From Gimesia aquarii (GTDB lineage: Bacteria; Planctomycetota; Planctomycetia; Planctomycetales; Planctomycetaceae): a DNA stretch of 64,000 nucleotides. The notes beneath the pieces were generated by a model. The model made no database searches, was not told where the DNA came from, and saw only the letters and a program-made list of their open reading frames with translations. The position numbers and the translations under genes are program-made. This document shows, one piece after another, positions 25,626 to 35,345 of this stretch (positions are counted from its first letter, which is position 1; every line of letters starts with the position of its first letter). The DNA lies in assembly GCF_007748195.1 (NCBI RefSeq), contig NZ_CP037920.1, forward strand, positions 186,001-250,000, given 5' to 3'.

Positions 25626-27674
25626 ATGGCAACCGAAGCAGAACGCAGTGTAATCATTGCACTCAAACTGGTACCAGATCCAAAAAATCAGGCCACTGCA
25701 AGCCTGGTCTCAAGTCAAGCACTATCGGTTTCTAAAGCTGGAGAAGGTGCTTATGAGAAACTATTAACAATTGCGGGCCAGTCTCAAAAACAGATCTCTG
25801 AGATTCAAAAGATCCAAGCTGGTAACAGAAATGAAATCGATCAACTGGAACAAAGTGAGCGAATCAAGCTAATGGAGGAAGCAGTTTCACATCTGGCTAG
25901 GATTGATGAGAACTTAACGAAAAAGGCTGAAATTGAATCCGAAAAACGAGAAAAACAACGACTGTCAGATCATGATAAACAGATAAAAGAAGCACAGGAA
26001 CTTGCTGAAAGAATTCAGGAAGCAGAACAGACGCGGATTGAAAGTTATCAGAAGGCAGGAGAATCAGCGATTGGAGCGGTTCAAGGACTGGCGGACATGG
26101 TCGAAGGTGCAGCCAAGCTCGGTCTGGTCTCAGAAGAAAACGCTGAAAAGTTCGCAAAAAAATTCAGCTTGATTAAGGACGGTATTAGCGTTTTTAAAGG
26201 TTTTAGTGATGTGATCTGGAAAGGTCGTGAAGCGCTAATCGCCCTCAGTACAGCGAGTAAAGCCCAAACCATGGCAAATGAGCTAATGGCGGCGTCACAG
26301 GCAAAAGTGGCGACGACTTCAACGGTCGCCAGAGTCGCGGGAGCAAGTTCCGTAGGTACGACTACTCTCGCTGCTGGTGGCGGTGCGGCGGCAACGGGTG
26401 GAACTGCTGCTGGTGGAGGGTCAGTTGTTGCCGGTACAGTTGTTTTGGCGAAAATCACTGCTGTAATGACTTTACTCGTTGCAGCGGGTTTAGCGTTACA
26501 TGAAGGGTTTACTTTTCTTTTACGAAGCTTTGGTCTCGTTACAGACTCAACAGAAAGTGCGACAGGAGCGCTTTGGGGGATGTGGGAGGCTCAGGAGAAT
26601 TTGGCAAAATCAGAAGAGAAGCTTGCTAAAGCTGAAAAGGCACGTCAGCGGCTTCTAGATGCACGAACACGTTTCGAAGAGGAGGAAGCCCAAAAATCTC
26701 AGTTTGAGACAGACCTGCGTAATGCTCAAACTGATGTGGATGATGTAAAGCGAATCGTCGAAGGTGGAGGAAATCAGTCTGAATTGGAACGAGATAGGCA
26801 GAAAGCCTTAAAAGAGATTCGTGTTGCTGAGTTGGCGATACTTGAGGATCGTAGGGTTCAGGAAGAACGCATCGCAGCAGGTCATTTTATGAGTGTGAAA
26901 AATCGTGAGCGGGTGATGAAGAGTCTTGAGGAAGCACAAGGCAGATTGCTCGACCTTGAAAAGAACCGATTGAAAGTCATCACCGATCAGAAAAAACAGA
27001 TTGCCGAGCAGCTTAAATCTGAGCAGGAAAAGCTTCAGGTAGCAAAGGATGCCCTAAAATCCGAAGAGCAACGACTGCTTGAAAGATTCGGCCGTCTAAG
27101 TAGAGTTCAACGTCATCGAGTTGAAGCGGTCGCAGGTAAACGAGCAGCGGGTCAGCGATTAACTAAACAGGATATCAAGGATCTTGAGGACGCTGGTTTA
27201 GCAGGAGATATCGCTTCTCAGTTTTTTGTGCAACGGGGAATTCAGGCTGGTGGGATCTCAAGGATCAAAGAACTTGGATTGTTGACTCAACGACAATCAG
27301 CAGTCGATAAATTCGGAGTGGCTCAAGAAAAAGAACAGCGAAAATTGGCACGACTATCGAGCCCAGAGGATCAGATCCGGGCAGCACTTTTGGCAACCGC
27401 AGAACGACGACAACAAATCGTGAATGCACGTGTGAAAGAGAGTATTGATTTGACGAATGTCCGCTCGGAAGATGTCAAAGGATTTCAGCAAGACCAAAAG
27501 CTGTTTATTAATGCAGTCCAACAAGTCACCGCTGATGGAAACGACAACATTACTCAGCAGTCGATGGAAGTCGTCAAGGCATTGGGGACGAATCTAAGAG
27601 CAATGACTGAAGGCCTTGAAGACATGAAAAAAGAAATTCAGGAAAACCGTTTTAAAAAGGATTTGTACAAATAG
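25626..27674 (+). CDS. Tail tape measure protein
   Basis: 682 residues, almost entirely helical. Long coiled-coil stretches cover about residues 40-150 and 325-480 (RQRLLDARTRFEEEEAQKSQF and similar). A hydrophobic, Gly/Ala-rich centre at about 225-300 (GAAATGGTAAGGGSVVAGTV followed by VMTLLVAAGLALHEGF) matches the transmembrane-like segment of tape measure proteins used for DNA ejection. It follows the frameshifted chaperone, as in other siphoviruses, after the 500-base insert with minus-strand micro-frames. Its length sets the tail length; at about 0.15 nm per residue this would predict a tail near 100 nm. The assignment is by layout and synteny. Confidence 0.8.
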   Translation: MATEAERSVIIALKLVPDPKNQATASLVSSQALSVSKAGEGAYEKLLTIAGQSQKQISEIQKIQAGNRNEIDQLEQSERIKLMEEAVSHLARIDENLTKKAEIESEKREKQRLSDHDKQIKEAQELAERIQEAEQTRIESYQKAGESAIGAVQGLADMVEGAAKLGLVSEENAEKFAKKFSLIKDGISVFKGFSDVIWKGREALIALSTASKAQTMANELMAASQAKVATTSTVARVAGASSVGTTTLAAGGGAAATGGTAAGGGSVVAGTVVLAKITAVMTLLVAAGLALHEGFTFLLRSFGLVTDSTESATGALWGMWEAQENLAKSEEKLAKAEKARQRLLDARTRFEEEEAQKSQFETDLRNAQTDVDDVKRIVEGGGNQSELERDRQKALKEIRVAELAILEDRRVQEERIAAGHFMSVKNRERVMKSLEEAQGRLLDLEKNRLKVITDQKKQIAEQLKSEQEKLQVAKDALKSEEQRLLERFGRLSRVQRHRVEAVAGKRAAGQRLTKQDIKDLEDAGLAGDIASQFFVQRGIQAGGISRIKELGLLTQRQSAVDKFGVAQEKEQRKLARLSSPEDQIRAALLATAERRQQIVNARVKESIDLTNVRSEDVKGFQQDQKLFINAVQQVTADGNDNITQQSMEVVKALGTNLRAMTEGLEDMKKEIQENRFKKDLYK

Positions 27675-28432
27675 TGACTAAGCTGTTCTACGGTGATTAT
27701 TCACATGATGAAAACGAATGCAATGTCTCAATCAGCAGACAGGGGCTGATTGCTGATGATGGTTTCGTGTATGGCTTTACAGAGCGGTGGCAAGTCACTG
27801 GAATTCTTCATGGTGACACGAACACAGATCTCATAAAAGCAATGAAAGGTCTCGAGGCTGCTTATGCGGTTCAGGGAAAAGACCTCATATTCTTAAAGGG
27901 GCAAGACCCGATGCACTCACTGATTGATGATTTATCACTCAGTGGAACACGTGTTACAGCTCTCCCTCAATTCTCAGTCAGTGGCAATGGGGAATTAACT
28001 ACATTTCGAACTTATTCGCTCGTTGTCGAAGCCGATTATGCTTTGTCAAACATGACCTATCGTCTGGCAGATGGTGCAAATCCCGAAGATGATAATTCAG
28101 AAATCATCATTCTTAAATACGAGGAATCTATTGATTTCACAGGAACTGGAGGCCCTCGGTTCGGATTTTTGCCCACACTCAAAGGGGCTTATCAACGACA
28201 GCAACTTTCAGAGAAAAGTCTCGTCGAAGCAACTCAGACCGGCATGGCGGTTGGACTAGGTAAAAGACCATTATTACCTGATCCACTGTGGCCACTCGAT
28301 GAGCATTTAGAACGTCGTATTGTTAGAAAACCTCAGCCGCGAAAGCGTGGAGGTTATCAAATTGAATACCCAATTCATTGGTCATACACATTCGAGAGGA
28401 ACGATGTGTTTCCCGTACCCAAACAGCAGTAG
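27674..28432 (+). CDS. Putative distal tail protein
   Basis: 252 residues, GTG start overlapping the tape measure stop by one base (TAGTG). It is beta-rich with SGTRVTALPQFSVSGNGELTTFRTYSLVVEADYAL and ends in a conserved-looking segment KRGGYQIEYPIHWSYTFERND. In siphoviruses the gene after the tape measure encodes the distal tail (Dit) protein forming the hub for adsorption proteins. No domain was securely recognised; the call rests on position and size. Confidence 0.55.
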   Translation: MTKLFYGDYSHDENECNVSISRQGLIADDGFVYGFTERWQVTGILHGDTNTDLIKAMKGLEAAYAVQGKDLIFLKGQDPMHSLIDDLSLSGTRVTALPQFSVSGNGELTTFRTYSLVVEADYALSNMTYRLADGANPEDDNSEIIILKYEESIDFTGTGGPRFGFLPTLKGAYQRQQLSEKSLVEATQTGMAVGLGKRPLLPDPLWPLDEHLERRIVRKPQPRKRGGYQIEYPIHWSYTFERNDVFPVPKQQ

Positions 28433-28452
28433 TCACTTAGGAGAAATTTATC

Positions 28453-31359
28453 ATGGCGTCACATATATGGATTGGCGGGGCTCCTGCCGTAGCACAAATC
28501 GATTCTGTCACGTTTCCTTCGGACGCAGCAGCGGGACAGATCGTCAACTTTGTAATCGGTGTAAAAACCCTCTCAGTTACACTGACTGGTGCGAATCAAT
28601 CGGAGATCATTACTGAGGTTGTCGCAGCCTGGAATGCATCCACGATTCCGGAATATGCAGAGATTACTGCATCAGTTGGACTTGATTCAAACGATATTGA
28701 AGATGGCACGATGAAATTAACTGCGGACACCGCTGGTAAACCGTTTGCCGTTACAGTTTCAATTGGATCTGGTAACAACGAAATCCAAGTTATTACTTTG
28801 GGTGGTACTACTGCAACCGGGGGCACGTTTACACTGACTTATGATGGTCAGACAACCGGTAACATTGCTTATAATGCGGACGCTACCACAGTTGATACGG
28901 TTTTGGAAGCTCTCAGTAATATTGGTGTAGGTGATGTCACCGTGACAGGATCAGCAGGAGGTCCGTGGACTGTCGAATTTACGGGAACCTTAGCAGGCAC
29001 TAATGTCGCTCTGATGACCATCAACGTCGAGAATCTGACAGGTGGCGTAAATGAAGTTCAAACAATTTCGAGTCCCAGCAATCCGACAGGTGGTACATTC
29101 ACTCTCAGTTTTGGTGGTCAGGCTACTACAGGAATTGCCTACAACGCATCGGCTGCGACTGTCCAAGCTGCTCTGGAAGCATTGAGTACTATCCCCACAG
29201 GTTCAGTCGCTTGTGCAGGAGGATCATTGCCAGACACTCCTATTACGGTCACATTTCAGGATGAACTTGCCTCAATGGATGTTGCTCTTCTAGAGGCTGA
29301 TGCGAGTGGTCTGACGGGAGTGACCGGCTCTGCTGTTGAAACGCAAACAGGGGGAAGTGATATTGCAGATAAAGCAGTCAACTCGTGGAAGTTCGAAAGT
29401 GGCACTCAAAACGGAACTTCATACGATGTAACTGATACAATTAATAGTAAAGTTTTAACCGGTGGTTCTTTTTTTGTAATAAATAATCAATTAGTCGCTG
29501 GTGGAATCGATGGTAAATGCGTATCAGCAGGCCAATTTGGTTTTTCCATGGATGATTCTGCGGTCGCATCTTTTGATGAGAACGAGCCATTTTCAATTGC
29601 ACTATGGGTTAAACCATCCTCATCAGGGGAACGCAGTGTGCTAGCAATTCGTCATTCGAACAAGAATGAAAGTAGTGACGCATCTACATACCCTTCTACT
29701 CTTAATTCCGATTATGATTATGCCCTAACTATGGAGCCAGGGTCTGTTGTTAAATTTGATGTAAAGAAGCAAGTAGGATTCCATACATTAACAACTATTG
29801 GAACATTAACTACGAATGCTTGGAATTTAGTCGTAGCGATCTGGGACCCTGCTAACACGACTCTAAGTATCGGAATCAATGGTGGTGCACTAGAAAATGC
29901 AGGCGGATTAACCGTGGGGACAGCCACATCAAGTAATAACCGCTATCTATCAGTATTAAGCCAAAACGTGCAAACACTTTCTGGATTTCTAGATGAAATA
30001 ACGATTTTCAGAGAGGCTTTGACGCTTGCCAATTCACAGACGATTTACAACAGTGGAAATGGAGACTTCTACCCCTTCCCCACTGATGGAAACAACGAAA
30101 TTCAAACACTCACTCTCACAGGTTCACCCACTGCGGGAAGTGTCACAGTTCGATATCAAGGTGAAGGAGTAAATGTTCCCCATAACTCCACAGCAGCAGC
30201 AGCAGAGGCCCTGCTGGACACGGTTTCAACCATCGGGTCAGGTAACACGAACGTTACTGGAGGTCCGTGGCCTGGTACTCCTTTAGTCGTGGAATTCATC
30301 AATGACTTAGCTTTGACCAATGTCGAACTATTGGAAATAGACACATCAGCATTAACGATGTTTGTGTCTGAAACAACTCCTGGAGTGACAGCACCGACAG
30401 GAAAAGTAGAGACCACAGTGTCGCCTTTAACCAAGTCAACAATAACTGCCAGTGAGGGACCGAATCATTGGAACATACCGGCGAATTGGAATACTAATAC
30501 GGTTCCAGTTACGAGTGATACGGTTTACATTTCAGATTCTGAGATCAGCATTCTTTACGGTTTAGATCAAAGTGCCGTCACATTGGCCGCTTTACACATT
30601 GAGCAAACCTTCTCCGGATTTATTGGACTGCCTCGTACCAACAGTGATGGATTGTCCTACTTTGAATACCGTGATCTGTATCTCAAGATCGGAGCTACTA
30701 ATCTGTTTATTGGGGACAAAGAGGGTGATGGTTCAGACCGGATTAAAATTGATCTGGGATCGGTACAAAGTACGGTCCTGATTACCGACTCCGGTGATGG
30801 CGAAGATGCCAACACGCCTGCCATCCTTTTATTGGGCGCACATGTCAGTAACGTGATCAACATCAACCGCGGTAGTCTGGGAGTTGCTTTTTATCCTACC
30901 GAAGAATCGACGATTGCTACATTAAGGCAGGCGTTCTTCGATGACGCAGCAGATGACACGACTGTCTATTTAGGTGATGGAGTGACGATTAATGACATCA
31001 TCAAAAGTGGCGGTGTCTTAGATATTAATTCAAACACAGCATCATTAGAGCAAACAGCGGGAACTACCACGATTCACGCAGGAACTCATACCCTCTTGAA
31101 TATTCTGGATGGATCATTGAATTATAACTCCGTTGGAACTGCATCTGAGATTAATCTCTCCGGTGCATCCGTCCTGATATTTGATCAGGACCGCAGGCCA
31201 AAAAATGTCATCGTTATTAATAAGCTCAGCGATGAGTCTGAAATCTTTGACGAATCTGGAAGTATTGCGAATCCCGTAATCGATATGGAAAACACGGGAG
31301 ATTTGAGCACACTCAATATGGGTAAGAACTTCAAACTCACCTTTGGAGCGACTACATAA
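28453..31359 (+). CDS. Large tail adhesin/fibre-like protein with repeats and LamG-like domain
   Basis: 968 residues, AGGAG ribosome-binding site. Three copies of an ~90-residue beta repeat start at about residues 107, 199 and 547, each with EIQ/EVQ...GGTFTLxYxGQ...IAYNAxAATVxxxLEAL...VxFxxxLAxxNVxLLxIxxxxLTG. A LamG/concanavalin-like domain lies between copies two and three (about 310-535, with EPFSIALWVKPSSSGERS and GFLDEITIFREAL). The C-terminal part (about 655-968) is a beta-helix-like region. Such proteins bind surface sugars or polymers at the tail tip. No signal peptide is present, consistent with a virion role. Confidence 0.7.
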   Translation: MASHIWIGGAPAVAQIDSVTFPSDAAAGQIVNFVIGVKTLSVTLTGANQSEIITEVVAAWNASTIPEYAEITASVGLDSNDIEDGTMKLTADTAGKPFAVTVSIGSGNNEIQVITLGGTTATGGTFTLTYDGQTTGNIAYNADATTVDTVLEALSNIGVGDVTVTGSAGGPWTVEFTGTLAGTNVALMTINVENLTGGVNEVQTISSPSNPTGGTFTLSFGGQATTGIAYNASAATVQAALEALSTIPTGSVACAGGSLPDTPITVTFQDELASMDVALLEADASGLTGVTGSAVETQTGGSDIADKAVNSWKFESGTQNGTSYDVTDTINSKVLTGGSFFVINNQLVAGGIDGKCVSAGQFGFSMDDSAVASFDENEPFSIALWVKPSSSGERSVLAIRHSNKNESSDASTYPSTLNSDYDYALTMEPGSVVKFDVKKQVGFHTLTTIGTLTTNAWNLVVAIWDPANTTLSIGINGGALENAGGLTVGTATSSNNRYLSVLSQNVQTLSGFLDEITIFREALTLANSQTIYNSGNGDFYPFPTDGNNEIQTLTLTGSPTAGSVTVRYQGEGVNVPHNSTAAAAEALLDTVSTIGSGNTNVTGGPWPGTPLVVEFINDLALTNVELLEIDTSALTMFVSETTPGVTAPTGKVETTVSPLTKSTITASEGPNHWNIPANWNTNTVPVTSDTVYISDSEISILYGLDQSAVTLAALHIEQTFSGFIGLPRTNSDGLSYFEYRDLYLKIGATNLFIGDKEGDGSDRIKIDLGSVQSTVLITDSGDGEDANTPAILLLGAHVSNVININRGSLGVAFYPTEESTIATLRQAFFDDAADDTTVYLGDGVTINDIIKSGGVLDINSNTASLEQTAGTTTIHAGTHTLLNILDGSLNYNSVGTASEINLSGASVLIFDQDRRPKNVIVINKLSDESEIFDESGSIANPVIDMENTGDLSTLNMGKNFKLTFGATT
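28771..30365 (+). repeat. Three copies of an ~90-residue beta repeat in the tail adhesin
   Basis: The copies begin near 28771, 29047 and 30091. The first two are adjacent; the third is separated by the LamG-like domain. They share the core G-T-F-T-L, Y-N-A, A-T-V and L-E-A-L positions but differ in DNA sequence, so they are old duplications. A weaker relative appears in the downstream gene at about 34400-34540. Confidence 0.7.
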
Positions 31360-31360
31360 A

Positions 31361-33493
31361 ATGGACGAAAAAGACAACGATTTTGATCTTGGAATTGGCT
31401 CGGTATTCTATCCCGGAATTTTAAAAATTCAGAGTGCCGAGTATATCCGATCGCATGGCATAGCTCCCGATGTCTGTACCATCGATATGGTTCCGCAGTC
31501 ACTCAATCCGAAAGATAAAGATTATGTAAAAATCGAACCGGAGGGCTATCTGATCTTTCAGTTTGATACTGAAAAACTGGAAAAGGATGGAATCACTGTA
31601 ACAAAAAAACGCAGACAAATTGTATTGCAAGGATGTCGTGTTGACCTCGCCGCTGTAAGTCGGTCTGAGAATTCTGAAGTATGGAAGATTCCTGTTTTTG
31701 ATCGTCGTTGGCGATGGAAATTTGGTAGTTATTCAGGGCACTGGAACATTAAGAAAAATGGGATCATCGAAAAGAGAAAAGAGAAAACTGTTCGCGAATT
31801 GGCAGACATGTGTCTGGAAGCAATGGGGGAAGTAAAATATGAAACCAAAGCACTCGACGAGTTAGAGAAGAATAAAAAACTCCCCTACCGCAAGAAAGTG
31901 CGGCCAGAAGTCCATTGGGATCGAATACCTCCTGCCCAAGCCCTTCATGACTTGTTGACACCTCTGGGATATCGCATTTGTTTAGGTTGGGATGAGGTGG
32001 TGCGAATATGCAAATTTGGCGAAGGTGCCTTACTTCCTATCACCGACGATCTGATGACCGGTAGTTTTGAATTGAATCTGCCAGAGACACCTTCATCTAT
32101 TTCGGTTATCGGTAATATTACAATGCATGAAGCGGCTTGGGAACTTGAAGCGGTTGGTCTTGACATCGATGGTGAATGGAAGCCGATCAACCATCTTAGT
32201 TATATACCTATTGATCAATTCAAAAATGTTGGATGGCATCTTACGCGGCCTCCAAATTTTGGAGGACTTGAGACTACGCTTGATGAGATCATCAATAACA
32301 AAACGATAAAGCCAGAAGTCAAAGAGCGAAGAAAGGAACAGCTCAAACTAGCGAGAGAAACCGTATTCCGCTGCTATCGACTTAAATATCCAGTTGGTAC
32401 TAAAGAAGATAAAAAGCAACGATTGGTGTACGATAGACTCGGGTTCCGAGTTGGTGTTGGACTTACAAATGGAAAGCGGCGCGGAGAAGATAAGGCGTTT
32501 GACAAACTACTTGAAAAGTATGAAGCAGCAGGTCGTAAATTATATGAGAAACAAAAACCGATTCTGCCTGGCCCCAAACAGAAAAACCCTAAAACAGGGA
32601 AACTAGAAGACTATGAACTCAAAGAATTCGAGCAGGTACTTCCCTGTTTTGAAACGAGAGCAGAATTGGGGATTGATCCTTTTACTGGAATGCTTGCTCG
32701 TAAACCGACCATTATGACGGGTTCATTTTACTCTGGGCGAAAAGAGTATAACACGTTGATCACTGAGTTCATTCAGCGTGATTTGTATGAGATCATACCT
32801 GAGTTTGGGATCATTAAATTTCAACAACCCATGATGCGAATGGGGCAAGCAAAGCTCAAAGTAGGGAAAAAAAATAGGGAGCCTGAAACTTGCTTGCCAT
32901 TTCCAGCCGATCTCAGAATTCTGATCGCTGTTCCTCTCAAGTCTGTTGAAGGGGAAATTTCCCGTTTCGTTTATGAACATGAGATTCCAAAGAAATTTCG
33001 AAACAAGCCAATTTCTATTCCGTCTGGACTTGAGGATAATCCCAGAAAGATTGATCTCAACGTCGGCACTAAGGTGGTCGTTGATGAGCAAATCACCCTT
33101 GCATATCAGGCAAAATATAAATTTCAGAAAAATACAAAAACAGACAAAATAGAGATCGTGCAGACAGACGTTCTCACGAATTTTAAAACCGAAGAACTCG
33201 AGAAACTTGCATTAGCTCAGGCGGACGTGGAACTAATCAATCTGGAACTTGAGGATGGTGGGTCAGGAACCTATGCCGGTCTAATAAAGGTAAACTTGGA
33301 CGGTGCTCTCCAGCAGGTGGCTATCAGGTTAGACACACAGGGAGGGATGAAAACAACGCTGTCCCTCAATCGTGAAGTCAACATAACCGTTCCTGATTTC
33401 AATGAGCGGCAAAGAAATCAGCACCTCAAAGAGATGATCAAAATATATAATCAAACTGTGGACAAAACGAAAAAAGTGAAACCAAAGGGGTAG
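31361..33493 (+). CDS. Putative tail-associated/baseplate hub protein
   Basis: 710 residues from the ATG at 31361, two bases after the upstream stop; a TTG at 31343 is open. No family was recognised with confidence. The N-terminal part contains FDRRWRWKFGSYSGHWN, and then KTVRELADMCLEAMGE and RIPPAQALHDLLTPLGYRI, which look like the helical hub regions of tail proteins that process the tail tip. The rest is mixed alpha/beta with Lys-rich segments. Position after the adhesin and before the Gly-rich tip protein supports a structural role. No peptidase or lysozyme motif is visible. Confidence 0.5.
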   Translation: MDEKDNDFDLGIGSVFYPGILKIQSAEYIRSHGIAPDVCTIDMVPQSLNPKDKDYVKIEPEGYLIFQFDTEKLEKDGITVTKKRRQIVLQGCRVDLAAVSRSENSEVWKIPVFDRRWRWKFGSYSGHWNIKKNGIIEKRKEKTVRELADMCLEAMGEVKYETKALDELEKNKKLPYRKKVRPEVHWDRIPPAQALHDLLTPLGYRICLGWDEVVRICKFGEGALLPITDDLMTGSFELNLPETPSSISVIGNITMHEAAWELEAVGLDIDGEWKPINHLSYIPIDQFKNVGWHLTRPPNFGGLETTLDEIINNKTIKPEVKERRKEQLKLARETVFRCYRLKYPVGTKEDKKQRLVYDRLGFRVGVGLTNGKRRGEDKAFDKLLEKYEAAGRKLYEKQKPILPGPKQKNPKTGKLEDYELKEFEQVLPCFETRAELGIDPFTGMLARKPTIMTGSFYSGRKEYNTLITEFIQRDLYEIIPEFGIIKFQQPMMRMGQAKLKVGKKNREPETCLPFPADLRILIAVPLKSVEGEISRFVYEHEIPKKFRNKPISIPSGLEDNPRKIDLNVGTKVVVDEQITLAYQAKYKFQKNTKTDKIEIVQTDVLTNFKTEELEKLALAQADVELINLELEDGGSGTYAGLIKVNLDGALQQVAIRLDTQGGMKTTLSLNREVNITVPDFNERQRNQHLKEMIKIYNQTVDKTKKVKPKG

Positions 33494-33495
33494 CC

Positions 33496-35325
33496 ATGTC
33501 AAACATGTTTAATGATGCTTTGGATAGCCCTGGCGAATGGTTTGATTGTTTGAATGTGGGTGACGATCAAACCCAAGAAAAGGACGACCGACGAAAGGAT
33601 GAAGATCTGGTGATCCCCGGTTTTTCATTAGTGGAAATCGTCGGTATTAGAAAGCTCAACGATGATCATTTTGTGCATGAAGTGAGGTTGCCACTTAAAA
33701 AAGGTGCAATAGAAAGTACTACGACAGAGAAAAATGGAGATCAAACAGTAGATTATTTCGTAGGCTCTGATACAAATTTTGCATTCACTGGCCCGGGTGA
33801 TTTATTGAAAGATTACATAGGGCGTATGAAGTTCCCTCCTGCTCTCTGTCGCTATGCCGGTGATGAAGACGACACGGCCAAAATCTTCGGAAGATATAAA
33901 GCTCCCGAGAGACAATTGGGCGGTAAGTTCACTGATGTGGAATATGAAGCTTTTAAAAGACAAGAACAATTATTTGGCCGTGGTGTAAAACAACAATTAT
34001 TGGGAGATCCTGCAGGACATCTGAAGCTACCAAAAGAAGGTAGTAACAGAGCTCAGTTTTCCGAAACGGGATGGGATGTCTTAGGGATTTATAAATATAA
34101 TACGGGTGAAAAAACCAAAGGTAAGAAAGACGATGAGGATTCCACCAAGAATTTGCTAGCTTACGTTGCTCCTCCCTCTCCATCAGCTCCTCCCAGTGTT
34201 GTATTCTTGACGAAAGAAGATATCACAAATCAGGTGTTTCAAACGGGTTCCGTTGCTGTGGATTTACTGGAGTTTGTTGACCCCAGATCTGATGCGTGGA
34301 ATCATAAGTTTCTGATTGATTTCTCAGGGGTATTTGGCCATGAATACGAATTCGAAATCATAGACAATTTTGGACTATCGATTGGTCCGTTTCTCATCTC
34401 TACAGATGGACAAGACATCAAGGCTGCTTTTGAAAATTTGTTCTGGGTTGGAAAAGGGAATGTCGAAGTTTATACACCCGGACCAAGAACAGGTCGATTT
34501 ATTATTGAATTTGTAGGAGATCTTGCAGGAACTCGTGTTGGCCCACTTTACTGGCAAAGAATTATTCGGGTTGATCCCAATCCTCCTGGTAACATTCTTA
34601 GTACACCGGAAGTACCACCAATCGTTCAATACGAAGTCTTTGAATACGATTATAAGCCACTATCGGGGGGATACAGAGTTCAGATTACACCTGCTTCAAG
34701 GCCGTTGAGTCCATACCAAAGGTGGTTCGGCTCTACTGGATTTATTCCGGACTTTGATGGTTCCGACTGGAATTATGGCTACGGTTATTATCCCGGTGGT
34801 GATTACGGGTTCTTTGGTGGCTGGGGGGGCGGTCCTCTCGGGTATTTCGGCGGGAATTATTACGGCGGAGTGGGATATGGCTTTTTTGGTGGAGATGGTT
34901 TCTATGGTCCGAGTGGTGTGCTTGCTGGTCTTTTGGTAGGTCCGTATGACTATGACGCCGATGGCAATCCCTCACCAACAGGGCCTTTCAACATACATGG
35001 CTACAACGTAAATGGCTTCAATAAAGATGGATTTGATCCCGGTGGTTTTGATGTCAACGGACTAGATAAGGATGGCAAAACCTGGGCCTATTATGGTGTG
35101 TGGGGGCACCTGCACTATGGAACCGTAGCTCATCAATCGGAGCACAAAAACGATCATGGGATCGTGAACTGGTTTGCGAATAATATCTTTCAGCATACGG
35201 CGGCGGGTTCATTTGGAATTGCCAATTGGAATGAGGGAGGTGGCTATGTCGTAGTTGAATTAGAGCAGCGCGAATTCTGGATGCATGTGACCGAAGAAGA
35301 ACCTACAAGAATTGTTACTTATTAA
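33496..35325 (+). CDS. Tail tip protein with Gly/Tyr-rich segment and pentapeptide repeats
   Basis: 609 residues. Residues 235-365 include a degenerate copy of the upstream adhesin repeat (IKAAFENLFWVGKGNVEV, then IIEFVGDLAGTRVGPL). Residues 415-478 are extremely rich in Gly and Tyr/Phe (GGDYGFFGGWGGGPLGYFGG), a silk- or prion-like composition. Residues 502-526 are five tandem pentapeptides of type G-[YFL]-[ND]-x-[ND/G]. The C-terminal domain has conserved-looking His (WGHLHYGTVAHQSEHKNDHG). It has a GGGG ribosome-binding sequence and a 2-base gap from the upstream gene. Likely an adhesive virion component; function unproven. Confidence 0.55.
   Translation: MSNMFNDALDSPGEWFDCLNVGDDQTQEKDDRRKDEDLVIPGFSLVEIVGIRKLNDDHFVHEVRLPLKKGAIESTTTEKNGDQTVDYFVGSDTNFAFTGPGDLLKDYIGRMKFPPALCRYAGDEDDTAKIFGRYKAPERQLGGKFTDVEYEAFKRQEQLFGRGVKQQLLGDPAGHLKLPKEGSNRAQFSETGWDVLGIYKYNTGEKTKGKKDDEDSTKNLLAYVAPPSPSAPPSVVFLTKEDITNQVFQTGSVAVDLLEFVDPRSDAWNHKFLIDFSGVFGHEYEFEIIDNFGLSIGPFLISTDGQDIKAAFENLFWVGKGNVEVYTPGPRTGRFIIEFVGDLAGTRVGPLYWQRIIRVDPNPPGNILSTPEVPPIVQYEVFEYDYKPLSGGYRVQITPASRPLSPYQRWFGSTGFIPDFDGSDWNYGYGYYPGGDYGFFGGWGGGPLGYFGGNYYGGVGYGFFGGDGFYGPSGVLAGLLVGPYDYDADGNPSPTGPFNIHGYNVNGFNKDGFDPGGFDVNGLDKDGKTWAYYGVWGHLHYGTVAHQSEHKNDHGIVNWFANNIFQHTAAGSFGIANWNEGGGYVVVELEQREFWMHVTEEEPTRIVTY
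34999..35073 (+). repeat. Tandem pentapeptide-coding repeat G-[YFL]-[ND]-x-[ND/G]
   Basis: Five consecutive 15-base units encode GYNVN GFNKD GFDPG GFDVN GLDKD. The units differ at the DNA level, so they are not a recent slippage product. Confidence 0.75.
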
Positions 35326-35345
35326 TTTTACTAGATCATATATAA

